A stretch of 64,000 bases of DNA from Paraburkholderia caballeronis (GTDB taxonomy: Bacteria; Pseudomonadota; Gammaproteobacteria; Burkholderiales; Burkholderiaceae), in contig NZ_FNSR01000001.1 in the NCBI RefSeq assembly GCF_900104845.1, positions 2,170,001-2,234,000 of the forward strand, in the 5' to 3' direction. The position numbers and the translations under genes were made by a program. This document shows, piece after piece, positions 19,816 to 29,826 of the stretch; the stretch's first letter is position 1, and every line of letters starts with the position of its first letter. The notes below the pieces were generated by a model. That model did not search any database and was not told the origin of the DNA. It saw only the letters and a list, made by a program, of their open reading frames with translations.

Positions 19816-20364
19816 ATGAAAACCGTCGGCGACAAACTCGAAACTTTCACCGTCACCACCGCGAAGCCCGGCTTCAATCATTACGAGGAAAACGGCGAGT
19901 CGGCGTTCGAAGAGATCACCGAACAGTCGTTTCCGGGCAAGTGGAAAGTCATCTACTTCTATCCGAAGGACTTCACGTTCGTGTGCCCGACCGAGATCGT
20001 CGAGTTCGCGAAGCTGCAACGCGCGTTCGACGACCGCGACGCGGTGCTGATGGGCGGCAGCGTCGACAACGAATACGTGAAGCTCGCCTGGCGTCGCGAG
20101 CACAAGGACCTGGACCGGCTGAACCACTACGCCTTCGGCGACGTGAAAGGCGAGTTGATCGACCAGCTCGGCATCCGCGACAAGGACGCCGGCGTTGCCT
20201 TGCGCGCGACGTTCATCGTCGATCCGGACAACACGATCCAGCACGTGTCGGTAAACAGCCTGAACGTCGGCCGCAATCCGGAGGAAGTGCTGCGGATTCT
20301 CGACGGCCTGCAGACCGGCGAGTCGTGTCCGTGCAATCGCCCGGTCGGCGGCTCGACGCTTTGA
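19816..20364 (+). CDS. ahpC: AhpC-type 2-Cys peroxiredoxin
   Basis: A 182-residue thiol peroxidase that reduces peroxides in the cytoplasm. The start at 19816 is fixed by GGAGG 7 bases upstream; an in-frame ATG at 19762 is rejected. The peroxidatic Cys57 sits in DFTFVCPTE. The resolving region ends ESCPCNRPVGGSTL, with Cys171 and Cys173 as a CxC, unlike the single Cys of enterobacterial AhpC. This form resembles AhpC proteins regenerated by AhpD or other thiol partners rather than AhpF. Neither ahpD nor ahpF is adjacent. The gene stands alone between envZ and a convergent acyltransferase gene. Confidence 0.93.
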   Translation: MKTVGDKLETFTVTTAKPGFNHYEENGESAFEEITEQSFPGKWKVIYFYPKDFTFVCPTEIVEFAKLQRAFDDRDAVLMGGSVDNEYVKLAWRREHKDLDRLNHYAFGDVKGELIDQLGIRDKDAGVALRATFIVDPDNTIQHVSVNSLNVGRNPEEVLRILDGLQTGESCPCNRPVGGSTL

Positions 20365-20451
20365 CCGGCAGCGCGAGCGGCCGGCGCTTCGTCGGTCGCC
20401 GGCTGACAGGGGGTCTCCTCGCCGGCTGAAAAGGTCCGGCCGCTTTTTTTG

Positions 20452-21585
20452 TCAAGTCGGCCCGGCCGCCGCGCTCGCCGGCAGCCGGCTGCGGATCGCC
20501 GCTTCGGCCGGCTTTTTCCATTCGAGCATCCGCTTCTCCAGCAGTTGCCACGACAGATGCGCGAGCAGCACCGCCAGCGCGAACTGCATCGCGACGGGCA
20601 ACGCTTCCTGCACCAGCGGCGGAACGTCGAGCCGGTCGTACAGCGCCGGATCGACGCCGAGCCGCGACGGAATCAGGTTGTGGAACAGATAGAAGCCGTA
20701 ACTGATCGTGCCGAGATACGCGAGCATCCGCATGTCGAGCGCCGCGACGAGCGCGCTGTCCTGGCGATGGACGATCCACAGGAACACCGCATACAGCGAC
20801 ATCGCGAGCCCGACGTCGAGCACGGCCGGGACCGGCGACACCGGCGACCCGACGAAATCCGCGCGCAGCACCGCGAACGCCGCGATGCCGGCCAGCCCGC
20901 CGAGCAGCACCAGGCCGCTCGCGAGCGGCGATGGCTCGCGCGCCGGCGCGCCGGTCATCGCGGCCGTGCCGCCGAGCGCGATCATCGCGAAGTTCCACGG
21001 CGACAGCGCATACACGAGCGGTTCGCTCGCGCCGTCGCGCATCAGCGCGAGATGCGCGATCGCACTCGCGACGACGACCGCGACGCACAGCGCGAAGTGC
21101 CGCGATGCGCGCGTGAACACCAGCACGAACGGCGCGACCAGATAAAACTGCTGCTCGACCGCGAGGCTCCAGAAGTGGGACACGGTGCCGGCCCAGCCGT
21201 CGTGCACGACGCCGATCCACAGGTTCGACAGGAACGCGTAGTGCCAGACGAGGCCGAGGTTCACGTCGCGCTGGTAGAACGACGCGTGCGCGATCGTCAG
21301 CGCGATCAGCAGCAGGTAATAAACGGGAAAGATGCGCAGCGCGCGCTTCATGAAGAACACGTAGACGACCGCATCGCGCCGCGCGCCGCGCTGCTCGATG
21401 CGCACCCGGCTGCGATGCAGTTCGCCGATGATCAGATAACCGCTGATCAGGAAGAACAGCCACACGCCGAGCTTGCCGGCATCGATCGCGTCGACGTGGG
21501 CCTTGTGCGACAGGAACACGAGCACGACCGCCAGTGCGCGGAGGCCGTTGAGACCTTTCACATGCGTTGCAGCGCCAGTCATCAC
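20452..21585 (-). CDS. Acyltransferase-3 family membrane protein
   Basis: A 377-residue integral membrane protein with about ten hydrophobic segments. The N-terminal GLNGLRALAVVLVFLSHKAH carries the family's Arg and His, followed by GKLGVWLFFLISGYLI. Such OafA/NodX-type enzymes acylate polysaccharides or lipids on the envelope. No polysaccharide cluster is adjacent, so the substrate is unknown. It is convergent with ahpC. Confidence 0.88.
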   Translation of the reverse strand: MMTGAATHVKGLNGLRALAVVLVFLSHKAHVDAIDAGKLGVWLFFLISGYLIIGELHRSRVRIEQRGARRDAVVYVFFMKRALRIFPVYYLLLIALTIAHASFYQRDVNLGLVWHYAFLSNLWIGVVHDGWAGTVSHFWSLAVEQQFYLVAPFVLVFTRASRHFALCVAVVVASAIAHLALMRDGASEPLVYALSPWNFAMIALGGTAAMTGAPAREPSPLASGLVLLGGLAGIAAFAVLRADFVGSPVSPVPAVLDVGLAMSLYAVFLWIVHRQDSALVAALDMRMLAYLGTISYGFYLFHNLIPSRLGVDPALYDRLDVPPLVQEALPVAMQFALAVLLAHLSWQLLEKRMLEWKKPAEAAIRSRLPASAAAGPT

Positions 21586-21733
21586 CTCTCCTGCTTCCGG
21601 ATACCGGTTCAGTATGAGGCGTAAAAAACCGAAAATTTAATCGCCACAATTGCTCAAACGACAGGCACTCATCGCACCTGGCGCCGTCGTGGCAGCGGGC
21701 ACGCGGCGTGCGCGCCGCTGCGTTCCTACGGGG

Positions 21734-22213
21734 TCACGCGCGGATCAGCAGCACCGCCGCCTGCGCCTCGATCCCCTCGCCGCGGCCGAGATAACCGAGC
21801 TTCTCGTTGGTCTTCGCCTTCACGTTCACGCGGTCGAGCGGCAGGCTCAGGTCCTCCGCGATCGTCGCGCGCATCGCGTCGATGTGCGGCGCGAGTTTCG
21901 GCGCCTGCGCGATCACGGTGCTGTCGACGTTGCCGATCGTGAAACCCGCCTGTGCGACGCGCGCCGCGCATTCGCGCAGCAGCACGCGGCTGTTCGCGCC
22001 CGCGAAACGCGTGTCGGTGTCCGGGAAATGCCGGCCGATGTCGCCGAGCGCAGCCGCGCCGAACAGCGCATCGGTGATCGCGTGCAGCAGCACGTCCGCA
22101 TCCGAGTGGCCTAGCAGGCCGCGGTCGTAAGGCACCGTCACGCCGCCGATGACGAGCGGGCGTCCCGGCACCAGCGCGTGCACGTCGTAGCCTTGTCCGA
22201 TTCTGATGTCCAT
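21734..22213 (-). CDS. ispF: 2-C-methyl-D-erythritol 2,4-cyclodiphosphate synthase
   Basis: A 159-residue trimeric zinc enzyme of the MEP isoprenoid pathway. Metal ligands are visible in GQGYDVHAL (Asp9, His11) and the conserved [18 protein letters not shown] and [11 protein letters not shown] segments are intact, as is [15 protein letters not shown]. It lies 51 bases downstream of ispD on the same strand, supporting co-transcription. Confidence 0.97.
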   Translation of the reverse strand: MDIRIGQGYDVHALVPGRPLVIGGVTVPYDRGLLGHSDADVLLHAITDALFGAAALGDIGRHFPDTDTRFAGANSRVLLRECAARVAQAGFTIGNVDSTVIAQAPKLAPHIDAMRATIAEDLSLPLDRVNVKAKTNEKLGYLGRGEGIEAQAAVLLIRA

Positions 22214-22264
22214 GCCTGTGGGTTCCGTAGTGACGTAGTGAGAATATGCTGTTGCGCGGTGCGG

Positions 22265-22978
22265 TCAGCCCGCGGGCGGCCGGCCGAGAAACGCCTCCGC
22301 CAGATCGAAGTCTTCCGGATACGTGACCTTGAAGTTGCGCAGGCTGCCCTGCACGAGCTTCGGCGCATGGCCGAGCCACTCGATCGCGCTCGCCTCGTCG
22401 GTCAGGTCGTGGCCTTCCTGCTGCGCGCGCAGGATCGCGTCGCGCAGCATGCCGATGCGGAACATCTGCGGCGTCTGCGCCTGCCAGAGCCCGCCGCGCG
22501 ACTCGGTGCGCGCGATGCGGGCCGCGCCGCCGCCCGGCGCGATCCGCTTCAGCGTATCGGCGACCGGCAGCGCGACGATGCCGCCGACCTCGTCGTCCTT
22601 CACCGAGCCGATCAGCGCGCGGATCAGCGCCGGCGTGATGCCGGGGCGCGCGGCGTCGTGCACCAGCACCCAGTCGTCGTCGCGCGCGCCGAATTCCGCG
22701 AGCGCATTGAGTCCGTTGAACACCGACGCCTGCCGCGAGGCCCCGCCGCAGCGGCGCACCGCGAAGCGCAGGCCGCTGAAGCGGCGCGCGTCGAAATGGG
22801 AGTCGTCCGGCGCGATCACGACGAGCGTCTGCGCGAATTCGCTGCACGCGTCGAACGCCGCGAGCGAGTAATGCAGCAGGTCGCGGCCGGCGACGGTCCG
22901 GTATTGCTTCGGCATGGCCGAGCCCGAACGGCTGCCGGTGCCGGCGCACGGGATCAGGGCAAAAAGGCGGGAAGTCAC
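22265..22978 (-). CDS. ispD: 2-C-methyl-D-erythritol 4-phosphate cytidylyltransferase
   Basis: A 237-residue enzyme that attaches CMP to MEP in isoprenoid synthesis. The nucleotide-binding loop [17 protein letters not shown] is at the N-terminus. [16 protein letters not shown] and the C-terminal [15 protein letters not shown] complete the signature. It heads the ispD-ispF operon and is divergent from mfd across a 162-base gap that must hold both promoters. Confidence 0.97.
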   Translation of the reverse strand: MTSRLFALIPCAGTGSRSGSAMPKQYRTVAGRDLLHYSLAAFDACSEFAQTLVVIAPDDSHFDARRFSGLRFAVRRCGGASRQASVFNGLNALAEFGARDDDWVLVHDAARPGITPALIRALIGSVKDDEVGGIVALPVADTLKRIAPGGGAARIARTESRGGLWQAQTPQMFRIGMLRDAILRAQQEGHDLTDEASAIEWLGHAPKLVQGSLRNFKVTYPEDFDLAEAFLGRPPAG

Positions 22979-23140
22979 GGTGATGCGAGGCGCCCAGGTG
23001 AAAGTAAAGGACGGATTTTATAATAGGTGCTTTGCCCGCATGCCGGACGCCCCCGCCGCTGCGTGTCGCCTCGTGCCGACCGCGCGCCGGAGGCCGTGCC
23101 GTTCCTGCGGATTCGAGCTTCACGGCCAGCCTGGTTTCCT

Positions 23141-26100
23141 ATGCCCGATATCGCCGCTTCATCGCAGTCCCCGTCTCCGGTCGCCGTCGTCAAGCCGGGG
23201 CAGCGCTTCGCGTTCGACGGCACGCACGGTTCGTCCGATGCGCTGCTGATCGCCCGTTACCGCGCCGCGTCGCGCCCGCAGGCGCCGCTCCTCGCGGTCG
23301 TCTGCGCGAGCGCGGTGGACGCCCAGCGGCTCGCGCAGGAGATCCCGTTCTTCGCGCCGGACGCGCGCGTGCGCCTGCTGCCCGACTGGGAGACGCTGCC
23401 GTACGATTCGTTCTCGCCGCATCAGGACCTCGTGTCCGAACGGCTCGCGACGCTGCACGACCTCGGCGAAGGCCGCTGCGACGTGCTGCTCGTGCCGGCG
23501 ACGACCGCGCTGTACCGGATGCCGCCCGCGTCGTTCCTCGCCGCGTACACGTTTTCGTTCAAGCAGGGCGAGCGGCTCGACGAGGCGAAGCTGAAGGCGC
23601 AGTTGACGCTGGCCGGCTACGAGCACGTGAGCCAGGTGGTGCGCCCCGGCGAATACTGCGTGCGCGGCTCGCTGATCGACCTGTATCCGATGGGCTCGCC
23701 GCTGCCGTACCGGATCGACCTGTTCGACGACCAGGTCGATTCGATCCGCGCGTTCGACCCGGACACGCAGCGCAGCCTGTATCCGGTGAAGGACGTGCGG
23801 CTGCTGCCCGGCCGCGAGTTTCCGTTCGACGAGGCGTCGCGCACCGCATTCCGCAGCCGCTGGCGCGAAGTGTTCGAAGGCGACCCGAGCCGCGCGACGA
23901 TCTATCGGGACATCGGCAACGGCGTACCGTCGGCGGGCATCGAATACTACCTGCCGCTGTTCTTCGACGACACCGCGACGCTGTTCCACTACCTGCCGTC
24001 CGACGCGCATCTGGTGTTCTGCGGCGACCTCGACGCGTCGATCCGGCGCTTCACCAACGACACGAAGCAGCGCTACAGCTTCCTGTCGCACGACCGCGAA
24101 CGGCCGATCCTCGACCCGCAGCGGCTGTTCCTGAGCGACCTCGACTTCTTCACGCTCGCGAAGCCGTTCGCGCGGCTCGTGCTGCCGTCCGGCGCGGGCG
24201 GCTGGGCGAACGTGCTGCCGAGCCTCGCGCTCGACCGCCACGCGGACGATCCGCTCGCGGCGCTGCGCGCGTATCTCGACACGACGCCGAACCGCGTGCT
24301 GTTCGCGGTCGAATCGGCGGGCCGCCGCGAGACCATCGCGCAACTGTTCGCGGAAAACCGGCTGCGCCCGGCTTCGGCCGACAGCTACGAGGACTGGCTG
24401 ACCGGCGACGAGCGCTTCACGCTCGGCGTCGCGCCGCTGTCGACCGGCTTCGCGCTGCCCGGCGAAGGACTCGCGATCGTCACCGAGACGGAACTGTACG
24501 GCCCGCTCGCGCGCCGCGCCGGCCGCCGCCGCCAGGAACAGGCGAGCAGCGTCGATTCGATGGTGCGCGACCTGTCCGAACTGAAGGTCGGCGACCCGGT
24601 CGTCCATGCGCAGCACGGCATCGGCCGCTATCACGGCCTCGTGACGATGGACCTCGGTGAAGGCGAAACCGAATTCCTGCACCTCGAATACGCGAACGGC
24701 AGCAAGCTCTACGTGCCGGTATCGCAATTGCACGTGATCTCGCGCTACAGCGGCGCGGACCCGGAGAGCGCGCCGCTGCACGCGCTCGGCTCGGGCCAGT
24801 GGGAAAAGGCGCGCCGCAAGGCCGCGCAGCAGATCCGCGACACCGCCGCCGAACTGCTGAACCTGTACGCGCGCCGCGCGGCGCGCGAAGGCCATGCGTT
24901 CAAGCTGGAACCGCGCGACTACGTGAAGTTCGCGGAGAGTTTCGGCTTCGAGGAAACGCCGGACCAGGCCGCCGCGATCGCGGCCGTGATCGGCGACATG
25001 ACGAGCGGCAAGCCGATGGACCGGCTGGTCTGCGGCGACGTCGGTTTCGGCAAGACCGAAGTCGCGCTGCGCGCGGCGTTCATCGCGGTGATGGGCGGCC
25101 GCCAGGTCGCGATCCTGTCGCCGACCACGCTGCTCGCGGAGCAGCACACGCAGACCTTCACCGACCGCTTCGCGGACTGGCCGGTGCGGATCGCCGAACT
25201 GTCGCGCTTCAAGTCGACCAGGGAAGTGAACGCGTCGATCCAGCAGATCAACGACGGCAGCGTCGACATCGTGATCGGCACGCACAAGCTGCTGTCGTCG
25301 GACGTGCAGTTCAAGCGGCTCGGGCTCGTCATCATCGACGAAGAGCACCGTTTCGGCGTGCGCCAGAAGGAGGCGCTGAAGGCGCTGCGCGCGGAAGTGG
25401 ACGTGCTGACGCTGACCGCGACGCCGATCCCGCGCACGCTCGGCATGGCGCTCGAAGGACTGCGCGACTTCTCGGTGATCGCGACCGCGCCGCAGAAGCG
25501 CCTCGCGATCAAGACGTTCGTGCGGCGCGAGGAGGACGGCGTGATCCGCGAGGCGATGCTGCGCGAACTGAAGCGCGGCGGCCAGGTGTACTTCCTGCAC
25601 AACGAGGTGGAGACGATCGAGAACCGCCGCGCGATGCTGGAGACGCTGGTGCCCGAGGCGCGCATCGCGGTCGCGCACGGCCAGATGCACGAGCGCGAAC
25701 TCGAAACGGTGATGCGCGACTTCGTTGCGCAGCGCGCGAACGTGCTGCTCTGTACGACGATCATCGAGACCGGCATCGACGTGCCGACCGCGAACACGAT
25801 CCTGATCCACCGCTCCGACAAGTTCGGCCTCGCGCAATTGCATCAACTGCGCGGACGCGTCGGCCGCTCGCATCACCAGGCGTATGCGTATCTGCTCGTG
25901 CACGATCCGCAGGGGCTCACGAAGCAGGCGCAACGGCGGCTCGAAGCGATCCAGCAGATGGAGGAACTCGGCTCGGGCTTCTATCTCGCGATGCACGACC
26001 TCGAAATCCGCGGCACCGGCGAAGTGCTCGGCGACAAGCAGTCCGGCGAGATCCAGGAGATCGGCTTCCAGTTGTACACGGACATGCTGAACGACGCGGT

Positions 26101-26614
26101 GAAGGCGCTGAAGGACGGCCGCGAGCCGGACCTGAACGCGCCGCTCGCGGCGACGACCGAAATCAACCTGCATGCGCCGGCGATCCTGCCGGCCGACTAC
26201 TGCGGCGACGTGCAGGAACGGCTGTCGCTGTACAAGCGGCTCGCGAACTGCGAGCACGACGATTCGATCGACGCGATCCAGGAAGAACTGATCGACCGCT
26301 TCGGCAAGCTGCCGCCGCAGGCGCAGGCGCTGATCGAAACGCACCGGCTGCGGCTCGCCGCGAAACCGCTCGGCATCTCGAAGATCGACGCGGGCGAAGC
26401 GGTGATCGGCTTGCAGTTCATTCCCAATCCGCCGATCGATGCGATGCGGATCATCGAGATGGTCCAGAAGCACAAGCACATCAAGCTTGCGGGCCAGGAC
26501 AAACTGCGCATCGAGACACGCAGCCCGGACCTGGCGGTACGCGTCGCGACGGTGAAGGAGACGCTGCGCGCGCTCGGCGCGCCGGCCCGCGCGACGGCGG
26601 GCGCCACGCGCTGA
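23141..26614 (+). CDS. mfd: Transcription-repair coupling factor Mfd
   Basis: A 1157-residue translocase that dislodges RNA polymerase stalled at DNA lesions and recruits UvrA. The start at 23141 (MPDIAASSQ) is preferred to an in-frame ATG at 23027, whose extra 38 residues are not family-like. The N-terminal UvrB-like region includes LPDWETLPYDSFSPHQDL. The RNA-polymerase interaction domain follows at about residues 480-560 (LKVGDPVVHAQHGIGRY). The motor has Walker A GDVGFGKTE (about 632), DEEH box IIDEEHRFG (about 731) and QLRGRVGRSHHQAYAYLL. Length agrees with E. coli Mfd (1148). It stands alone, divergent from ispD. Confidence 0.97.
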   Translation: MPDIAASSQSPSPVAVVKPGQRFAFDGTHGSSDALLIARYRAASRPQAPLLAVVCASAVDAQRLAQEIPFFAPDARVRLLPDWETLPYDSFSPHQDLVSERLATLHDLGEGRCDVLLVPATTALYRMPPASFLAAYTFSFKQGERLDEAKLKAQLTLAGYEHVSQVVRPGEYCVRGSLIDLYPMGSPLPYRIDLFDDQVDSIRAFDPDTQRSLYPVKDVRLLPGREFPFDEASRTAFRSRWREVFEGDPSRATIYRDIGNGVPSAGIEYYLPLFFDDTATLFHYLPSDAHLVFCGDLDASIRRFTNDTKQRYSFLSHDRERPILDPQRLFLSDLDFFTLAKPFARLVLPSGAGGWANVLPSLALDRHADDPLAALRAYLDTTPNRVLFAVESAGRRETIAQLFAENRLRPASADSYEDWLTGDERFTLGVAPLSTGFALPGEGLAIVTETELYGPLARRAGRRRQEQASSVDSMVRDLSELKVGDPVVHAQHGIGRYHGLVTMDLGEGETEFLHLEYANGSKLYVPVSQLHVISRYSGADPESAPLHALGSGQWEKARRKAAQQIRDTAAELLNLYARRAAREGHAFKLEPRDYVKFAESFGFEETPDQAAAIAAVIGDMTSGKPMDRLVCGDVGFGKTEVALRAAFIAVMGGRQVAILSPTTLLAEQHTQTFTDRFADWPVRIAELSRFKSTREVNASIQQINDGSVDIVIGTHKLLSSDVQFKRLGLVIIDEEHRFGVRQKEALKALRAEVDVLTLTATPIPRTLGMALEGLRDFSVIATAPQKRLAIKTFVRREEDGVIREAMLRELKRGGQVYFLHNEVETIENRRAMLETLVPEARIAVAHGQMHERELETVMRDFVAQRANVLLCTTIIETGIDVPTANTILIHRSDKFGLAQLHQLRGRVGRSHHQAYAYLLVHDPQGLTKQAQRRLEAIQQMEELGSGFYLAMHDLEIRGTGEVLGDKQSGEIQEIGFQLYTDMLNDAVKALKDGREPDLNAPLAATTEINLHAPAILPADYCGDVQERLSLYKRLANCEHDDSIDAIQEELIDRFGKLPPQAQALIETHRLRLAAKPLGISKIDAGEAVIGLQFIPNPPIDAMRIIEMVQKHKHIKLAGQDKLRIETRSPDLAVRVATVKETLRALGAPARATAGATR

Positions 26615-26853
26615 GCGCGCGGGAAAACGCGGACAAGCACGGCACGGGAAGCGCAACGGGCGGCGCGCGTTTGCCGCGCGCCGCCCCCCCTCCCGCGGAC
26701 CCGCGCTTCCCATGAACGCGCCCGTGGCCCGGCGCCGCGCGGCCCGTTTGCAGCACCGCGCAACAAGCCTCCATGCGGCTTTCGGCCCGGCTGCTTTCGC
26801 TCCGGAAATCTTTTTTGGGTAATATGAGATGACTTTCAGGCTGGAGTCCTCTC

Positions 26854-28086
26854 ATGTCCGTCGCCGCTGAACCAGCGCAATCGTCCGCCGCATCCGCCGC
26901 TTCCGCCCCCCTCCCCGCGTCGCTTCCGTGGGTCACCCGCCTCGTGTCGATGGACACGGTGAGCCGCAATCCGAATCTCGGCCTGATCGAAGTCGTCCGC
27001 GACGATCTGCGCGCGCGCGGCATCGAAGCGACGCTCACGCACAGCCCGGACGGCAAATGGGCAAACCTGTTCGCGACGCTGCCCGCGCACGACGGCTCGA
27101 CGGACGGCGGCATCGTGCTGTCCGGCCATACCGACGTCGTGCCGGTGGACGGCCAGCAGTGGGACAGCGACCCGTTCCGTCCGGAGATCCGCGACGGCCT
27201 GCTGTACGGCCGCGGCACCTGCGACATGAAGGGCTTCATCGGCGCGGCGCTGACGCTCGTGCCCGACATGCTGCAAACGAAGCTCGCGAAGCCGATCCAC
27301 TTCGCGCTGTCGTTCGACGAGGAAGTGGGTTGCGTCGGCGCGCCGCTGATGATCGAGGAACTGGTGAAGCGCGGCGTGAAGCCGGACGGCTGCATCGTCG
27401 GCGAGCCGACCAGCATGCGGCCGATCGTGGCGCACAAGGGCATCAACGCGTATCAGTGCTGCGTGCGCGGCCAGGCCGCGCATTCGTCGCTGACGCCGCG
27501 CGGCCTCAACGCGATCGAATACGCGGCGCGGCTCGTCTGCTACATCCGCGACATGGCCGACCAGTTCCGCGCCCAGGGGCCGTTCGACGAACAGTACGAC
27601 GTGCCGTTCACGACCGCGCAGACGAGCACGATCGAAGGCGGCAACGCGATCAACACGGTGCCGGCCGAATGCCGTTTCGTGTTCGAGTTCCGCAACCTGC
27701 CGGCGCTCGATCCGGACGCGATCTTCGCGCGCGTCGATCAATACGCGCGCGAAACGCTGCTGCCGAAGATGCAGCGCGAACATGCGTCGGCCGCGATCGA
27801 GTTCACGAAGCTCGCGGCCGCGCCTGGCCTCGAAGCGTCCGAGCAGGCCGCGATCACGCAACTCGTGCGCGCGCTGACCGCCGACCAGGACCGCCGCAAG
27901 GTCGCCTACGGCACCGAGGCGGGCCTGTTCGCGCGCGCCGGCATTCCGAGCGTCGTCTGCGGCCCCGGCGACATCCAGCAGGCGCACAAGGCGAACGAGT
28001 TCGTATCGCTCGACCAGTTGTCCGCGTGCGAGGCGTTCCTGCGCAAGCTGGTTCGCGGCCTGTCGGTCGAAGCGCAGGCCCGCTGA
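26854..28086 (+). CDS. argE: Acetylornithine deacetylase
   Basis: A 410-residue M20-family metallohydrolase of arginine synthesis that removes acetate from N2-acetylornithine. Metal-site motifs are VLSGHTDVVPVDG, YGRGTCDMKGF, SFDEEVGCVGAP and CGPGDIQQAHKANEFV. The dimerisation domain lies between about residues 190 and 300. The ATG at 26854 follows GGAG by 9 bases; the first 20 residues are an Ala/Ser-rich leader before the conserved core. A gap of 28 bases to the next gene suggests an operon. Confidence 0.93.
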   Translation: MSVAAEPAQSSAASAASAPLPASLPWVTRLVSMDTVSRNPNLGLIEVVRDDLRARGIEATLTHSPDGKWANLFATLPAHDGSTDGGIVLSGHTDVVPVDGQQWDSDPFRPEIRDGLLYGRGTCDMKGFIGAALTLVPDMLQTKLAKPIHFALSFDEEVGCVGAPLMIEELVKRGVKPDGCIVGEPTSMRPIVAHKGINAYQCCVRGQAAHSSLTPRGLNAIEYAARLVCYIRDMADQFRAQGPFDEQYDVPFTTAQTSTIEGGNAINTVPAECRFVFEFRNLPALDPDAIFARVDQYARETLLPKMQREHASAAIEFTKLAAAPGLEASEQAAITQLVRALTADQDRRKVAYGTEAGLFARAGIPSVVCGPGDIQQAHKANEFVSLDQLSACEAFLRKLVRGLSVEAQAR

Positions 28087-28114
28087 CCCGCAGCGCCCTT
28101 CGACACCGCTCGCC

Positions 28115-29137
28115 ATGTCCACCGGCACGCCGCAGCCCACGAACCACACGATCGACGGCGAGGCGATCCCGACGCTCGACGACATCGCCGCGCAGCACTT
28201 CGCGCTCGCGCCGTGGGTGCTGCGCACGCCGGTGTTCGACCGGCACGACCTGGGTTCGCTCGAAGGCACGCTGGTCAACTTCAAGTTCGAACTGCTGCAG
28301 GCGAGCGGCAGCTTCAAGGCGCGCGGCGCGTTCACGCATCTGCTGTCGCTCGACGCCGCGCAGCGCGCCGCCGGCGTCACCTGCGTGTCCGGCGGCAATC
28401 ATGCGATCGCGGTCGCGTATGCGGCGATGCGGCTCGGCATCGGCGCGAAGGTCGTGCTGTTGCGTACCGCCAGCGCCGCGTGCGTCGCGTTGTGCCGGCA
28501 CTATCGCGCGGACGTCGTGATGGCGCCGAATGCCCGCGAGGCGTTCGACCTCGTGCGCAGGATCGAGGCCGACGAAGGCCGCTACTTCGTGCATCCGTTC
28601 AACGGCTATCGCACCGTGCTCGGCACTGCGACGCTCGGCTACGAATGGGCGACCCAGGCGCCGGACCTCGAAGCGGTGATCGTGCCGGTCGGCGGCGGCG
28701 GACTCGCGGCCGGCGTGGCGACCGCGCTGCGTCTGGCGAACCCGAACCTGCACGTATTCGGCGTCGAGCCTGAAGGCGCGGACGTGATGAGCCGCAGCTT
28801 CGCGGCGAACCATACGGTGCAGATCGCCCATCAGCATTCGATCGCCGATTCGCTGGTGTCGCCGCATACCGAGCAGTACAGCTACGCGTTGTGCCGGCGT
28901 CATGTCGACCGGATCGTCACCGTCCCGGACGACGCATTGCGCCATGCGATGCGCGTGCTGTTCGACGAACTGAAACTCGCGGTCGAACCGGCCTGCGCGG
29001 CCGCGACCGCCGCGCTGCTCGGACCGCTGCGCGACACGCTGCAAGGCCGGCGCATCGGCGTGCTGCTGAGCGGGACCAACATCGATCCGGCGGGTTTCGC
29101 CGAACAGATCGCATTGGCTTATCCGATGCCGCGTTGA
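28115..29137 (+). CDS. PLP-dependent threonine/serine dehydratase-like protein
   Basis: A 340-residue fold-type II PLP enzyme. Lys68 in LQASGSFKARGA should bind PLP. VSGGNHAIAVAYA and the phosphate-binding loop VGGGGLAAGVATAL are intact. The overall pattern is that of a threonine dehydratase catalytic domain without the C-terminal ACT regulatory domain, so it is likely degradative or of altered specificity. It could be a threonine/serine ammonia-lyase or a related racemase. It sits 28 bases after argE, probably co-transcribed. Confidence 0.85.
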   Translation: MSTGTPQPTNHTIDGEAIPTLDDIAAQHFALAPWVLRTPVFDRHDLGSLEGTLVNFKFELLQASGSFKARGAFTHLLSLDAAQRAAGVTCVSGGNHAIAVAYAAMRLGIGAKVVLLRTASAACVALCRHYRADVVMAPNAREAFDLVRRIEADEGRYFVHPFNGYRTVLGTATLGYEWATQAPDLEAVIVPVGGGGLAAGVATALRLANPNLHVFGVEPEGADVMSRSFAANHTVQIAHQHSIADSLVSPHTEQYSYALCRRHVDRIVTVPDDALRHAMRVLFDELKLAVEPACAAATAALLGPLRDTLQGRRIGVLLSGTNIDPAGFAEQIALAYPMPR

Positions 29138-29302
29138 GCGGCCGATCTCCTTTCCCGCTCTGTCGGACTGAACCGTTTTTAACGCACGAAAGGTTCAGAA
29201 AAGGTCAAATTACTACCCGATCGGAACCGCGTTCGCTATCATTGCGCCATTGTACAAATCGCGCAGTTGCCCGCGCGTCAACCCTTTACGGAGAGCCCAC
29301 CC

Positions 29303-29749
29303 ATGAGCATGATCAAAGAATTCAAGGAATTCGCCGTCAAAGGCAATGTGATGGATCTGGCCGTCGGTGTGATCATCGGCGGCGCCTTTTCGAACATCGT
29401 GAACTCGGTCGTCAAAGACCTGATCATGCCGGTGATCGGCGTGATTACCGGCGGCCTCGACTTCTCGAACAAGTTCATCCGCCTCGGCGACATTCCGTCG
29501 ACTTTCCGCGGCAGCCCCGAGTCGTTCCGCGACCTGCAGACCGCCGGCGTCGCGGTGTTCGGCTACGGTTCGTTCATCACCGTGCTGATCAACTTCATCA
29601 TTCTCGCGTTCATCATCTTTCTGATGGTGAAGTTCATCAACAAGCTGCGCCGCCCTACCGCCGAGGAAGCCGCGGCCGCGCCGGCAACGCCGGAAGACGT
29701 GCTGCTGCTGCGCGAGATCCGCGACGAACTGAAGAAGCAGACGCCCTGA
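29303..29749 (+). CDS. mscL: Large-conductance mechanosensitive channel
   Basis: A 148-residue membrane channel that opens under hypo-osmotic stress. The start is the ATG at 29303 ([15 protein letters not shown]); the upstream in-frame start adds non-family residues. Two membrane helices are clear: the pore helix [20 protein letters not shown] and the second helix [20 protein letters not shown]. The C-terminal bundle ends ETREDELK-like with [13 protein letters not shown] strong terminator follows within 30 bases. Confidence 0.97.
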   Translation: MSMIKEFKEFAVKGNVMDLAVGVIIGGAFSNIVNSVVKDLIMPVIGVITGGLDFSNKFIRLGDIPSTFRGSPESFRDLQTAGVAVFGYGSFITVLINFIILAFIIFLMVKFINKLRRPTAEEAAAAPATPEDVLLLREIRDELKKQTP

Positions 29750-29770
29750 CCGCGACTGCGTCGAACCACA

Positions 29771-29805
29771 AAAAGCCCGCGCCGCTCACGCCGCGCGGGC
29801 TTTTT
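29771..29805. terminator. Bidirectional intrinsic terminator after mscL
   Basis: AGCCCGCG (29774-29781) pairs with CGCGGGCT (29794-29801), flanked by A and T runs. It separates mscL from the convergent hybrid-kinase gene. Confidence 0.85.
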
Positions 29806-29826
29806 GTTGATGCGTCTCCGCTCGCG

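Noticed and set aside
20365..20451. Terminator between ahpC and the acyltransferase gene
   Set aside because: A T run is present (about 20443-20449), but I could not find a stem that pairs well before it.
23159..26713. About 1180-codon open frame opposite mfd
   Set aside because: Composition artefact of a GC-rich gene; mfd on the other strand has all expected motifs.
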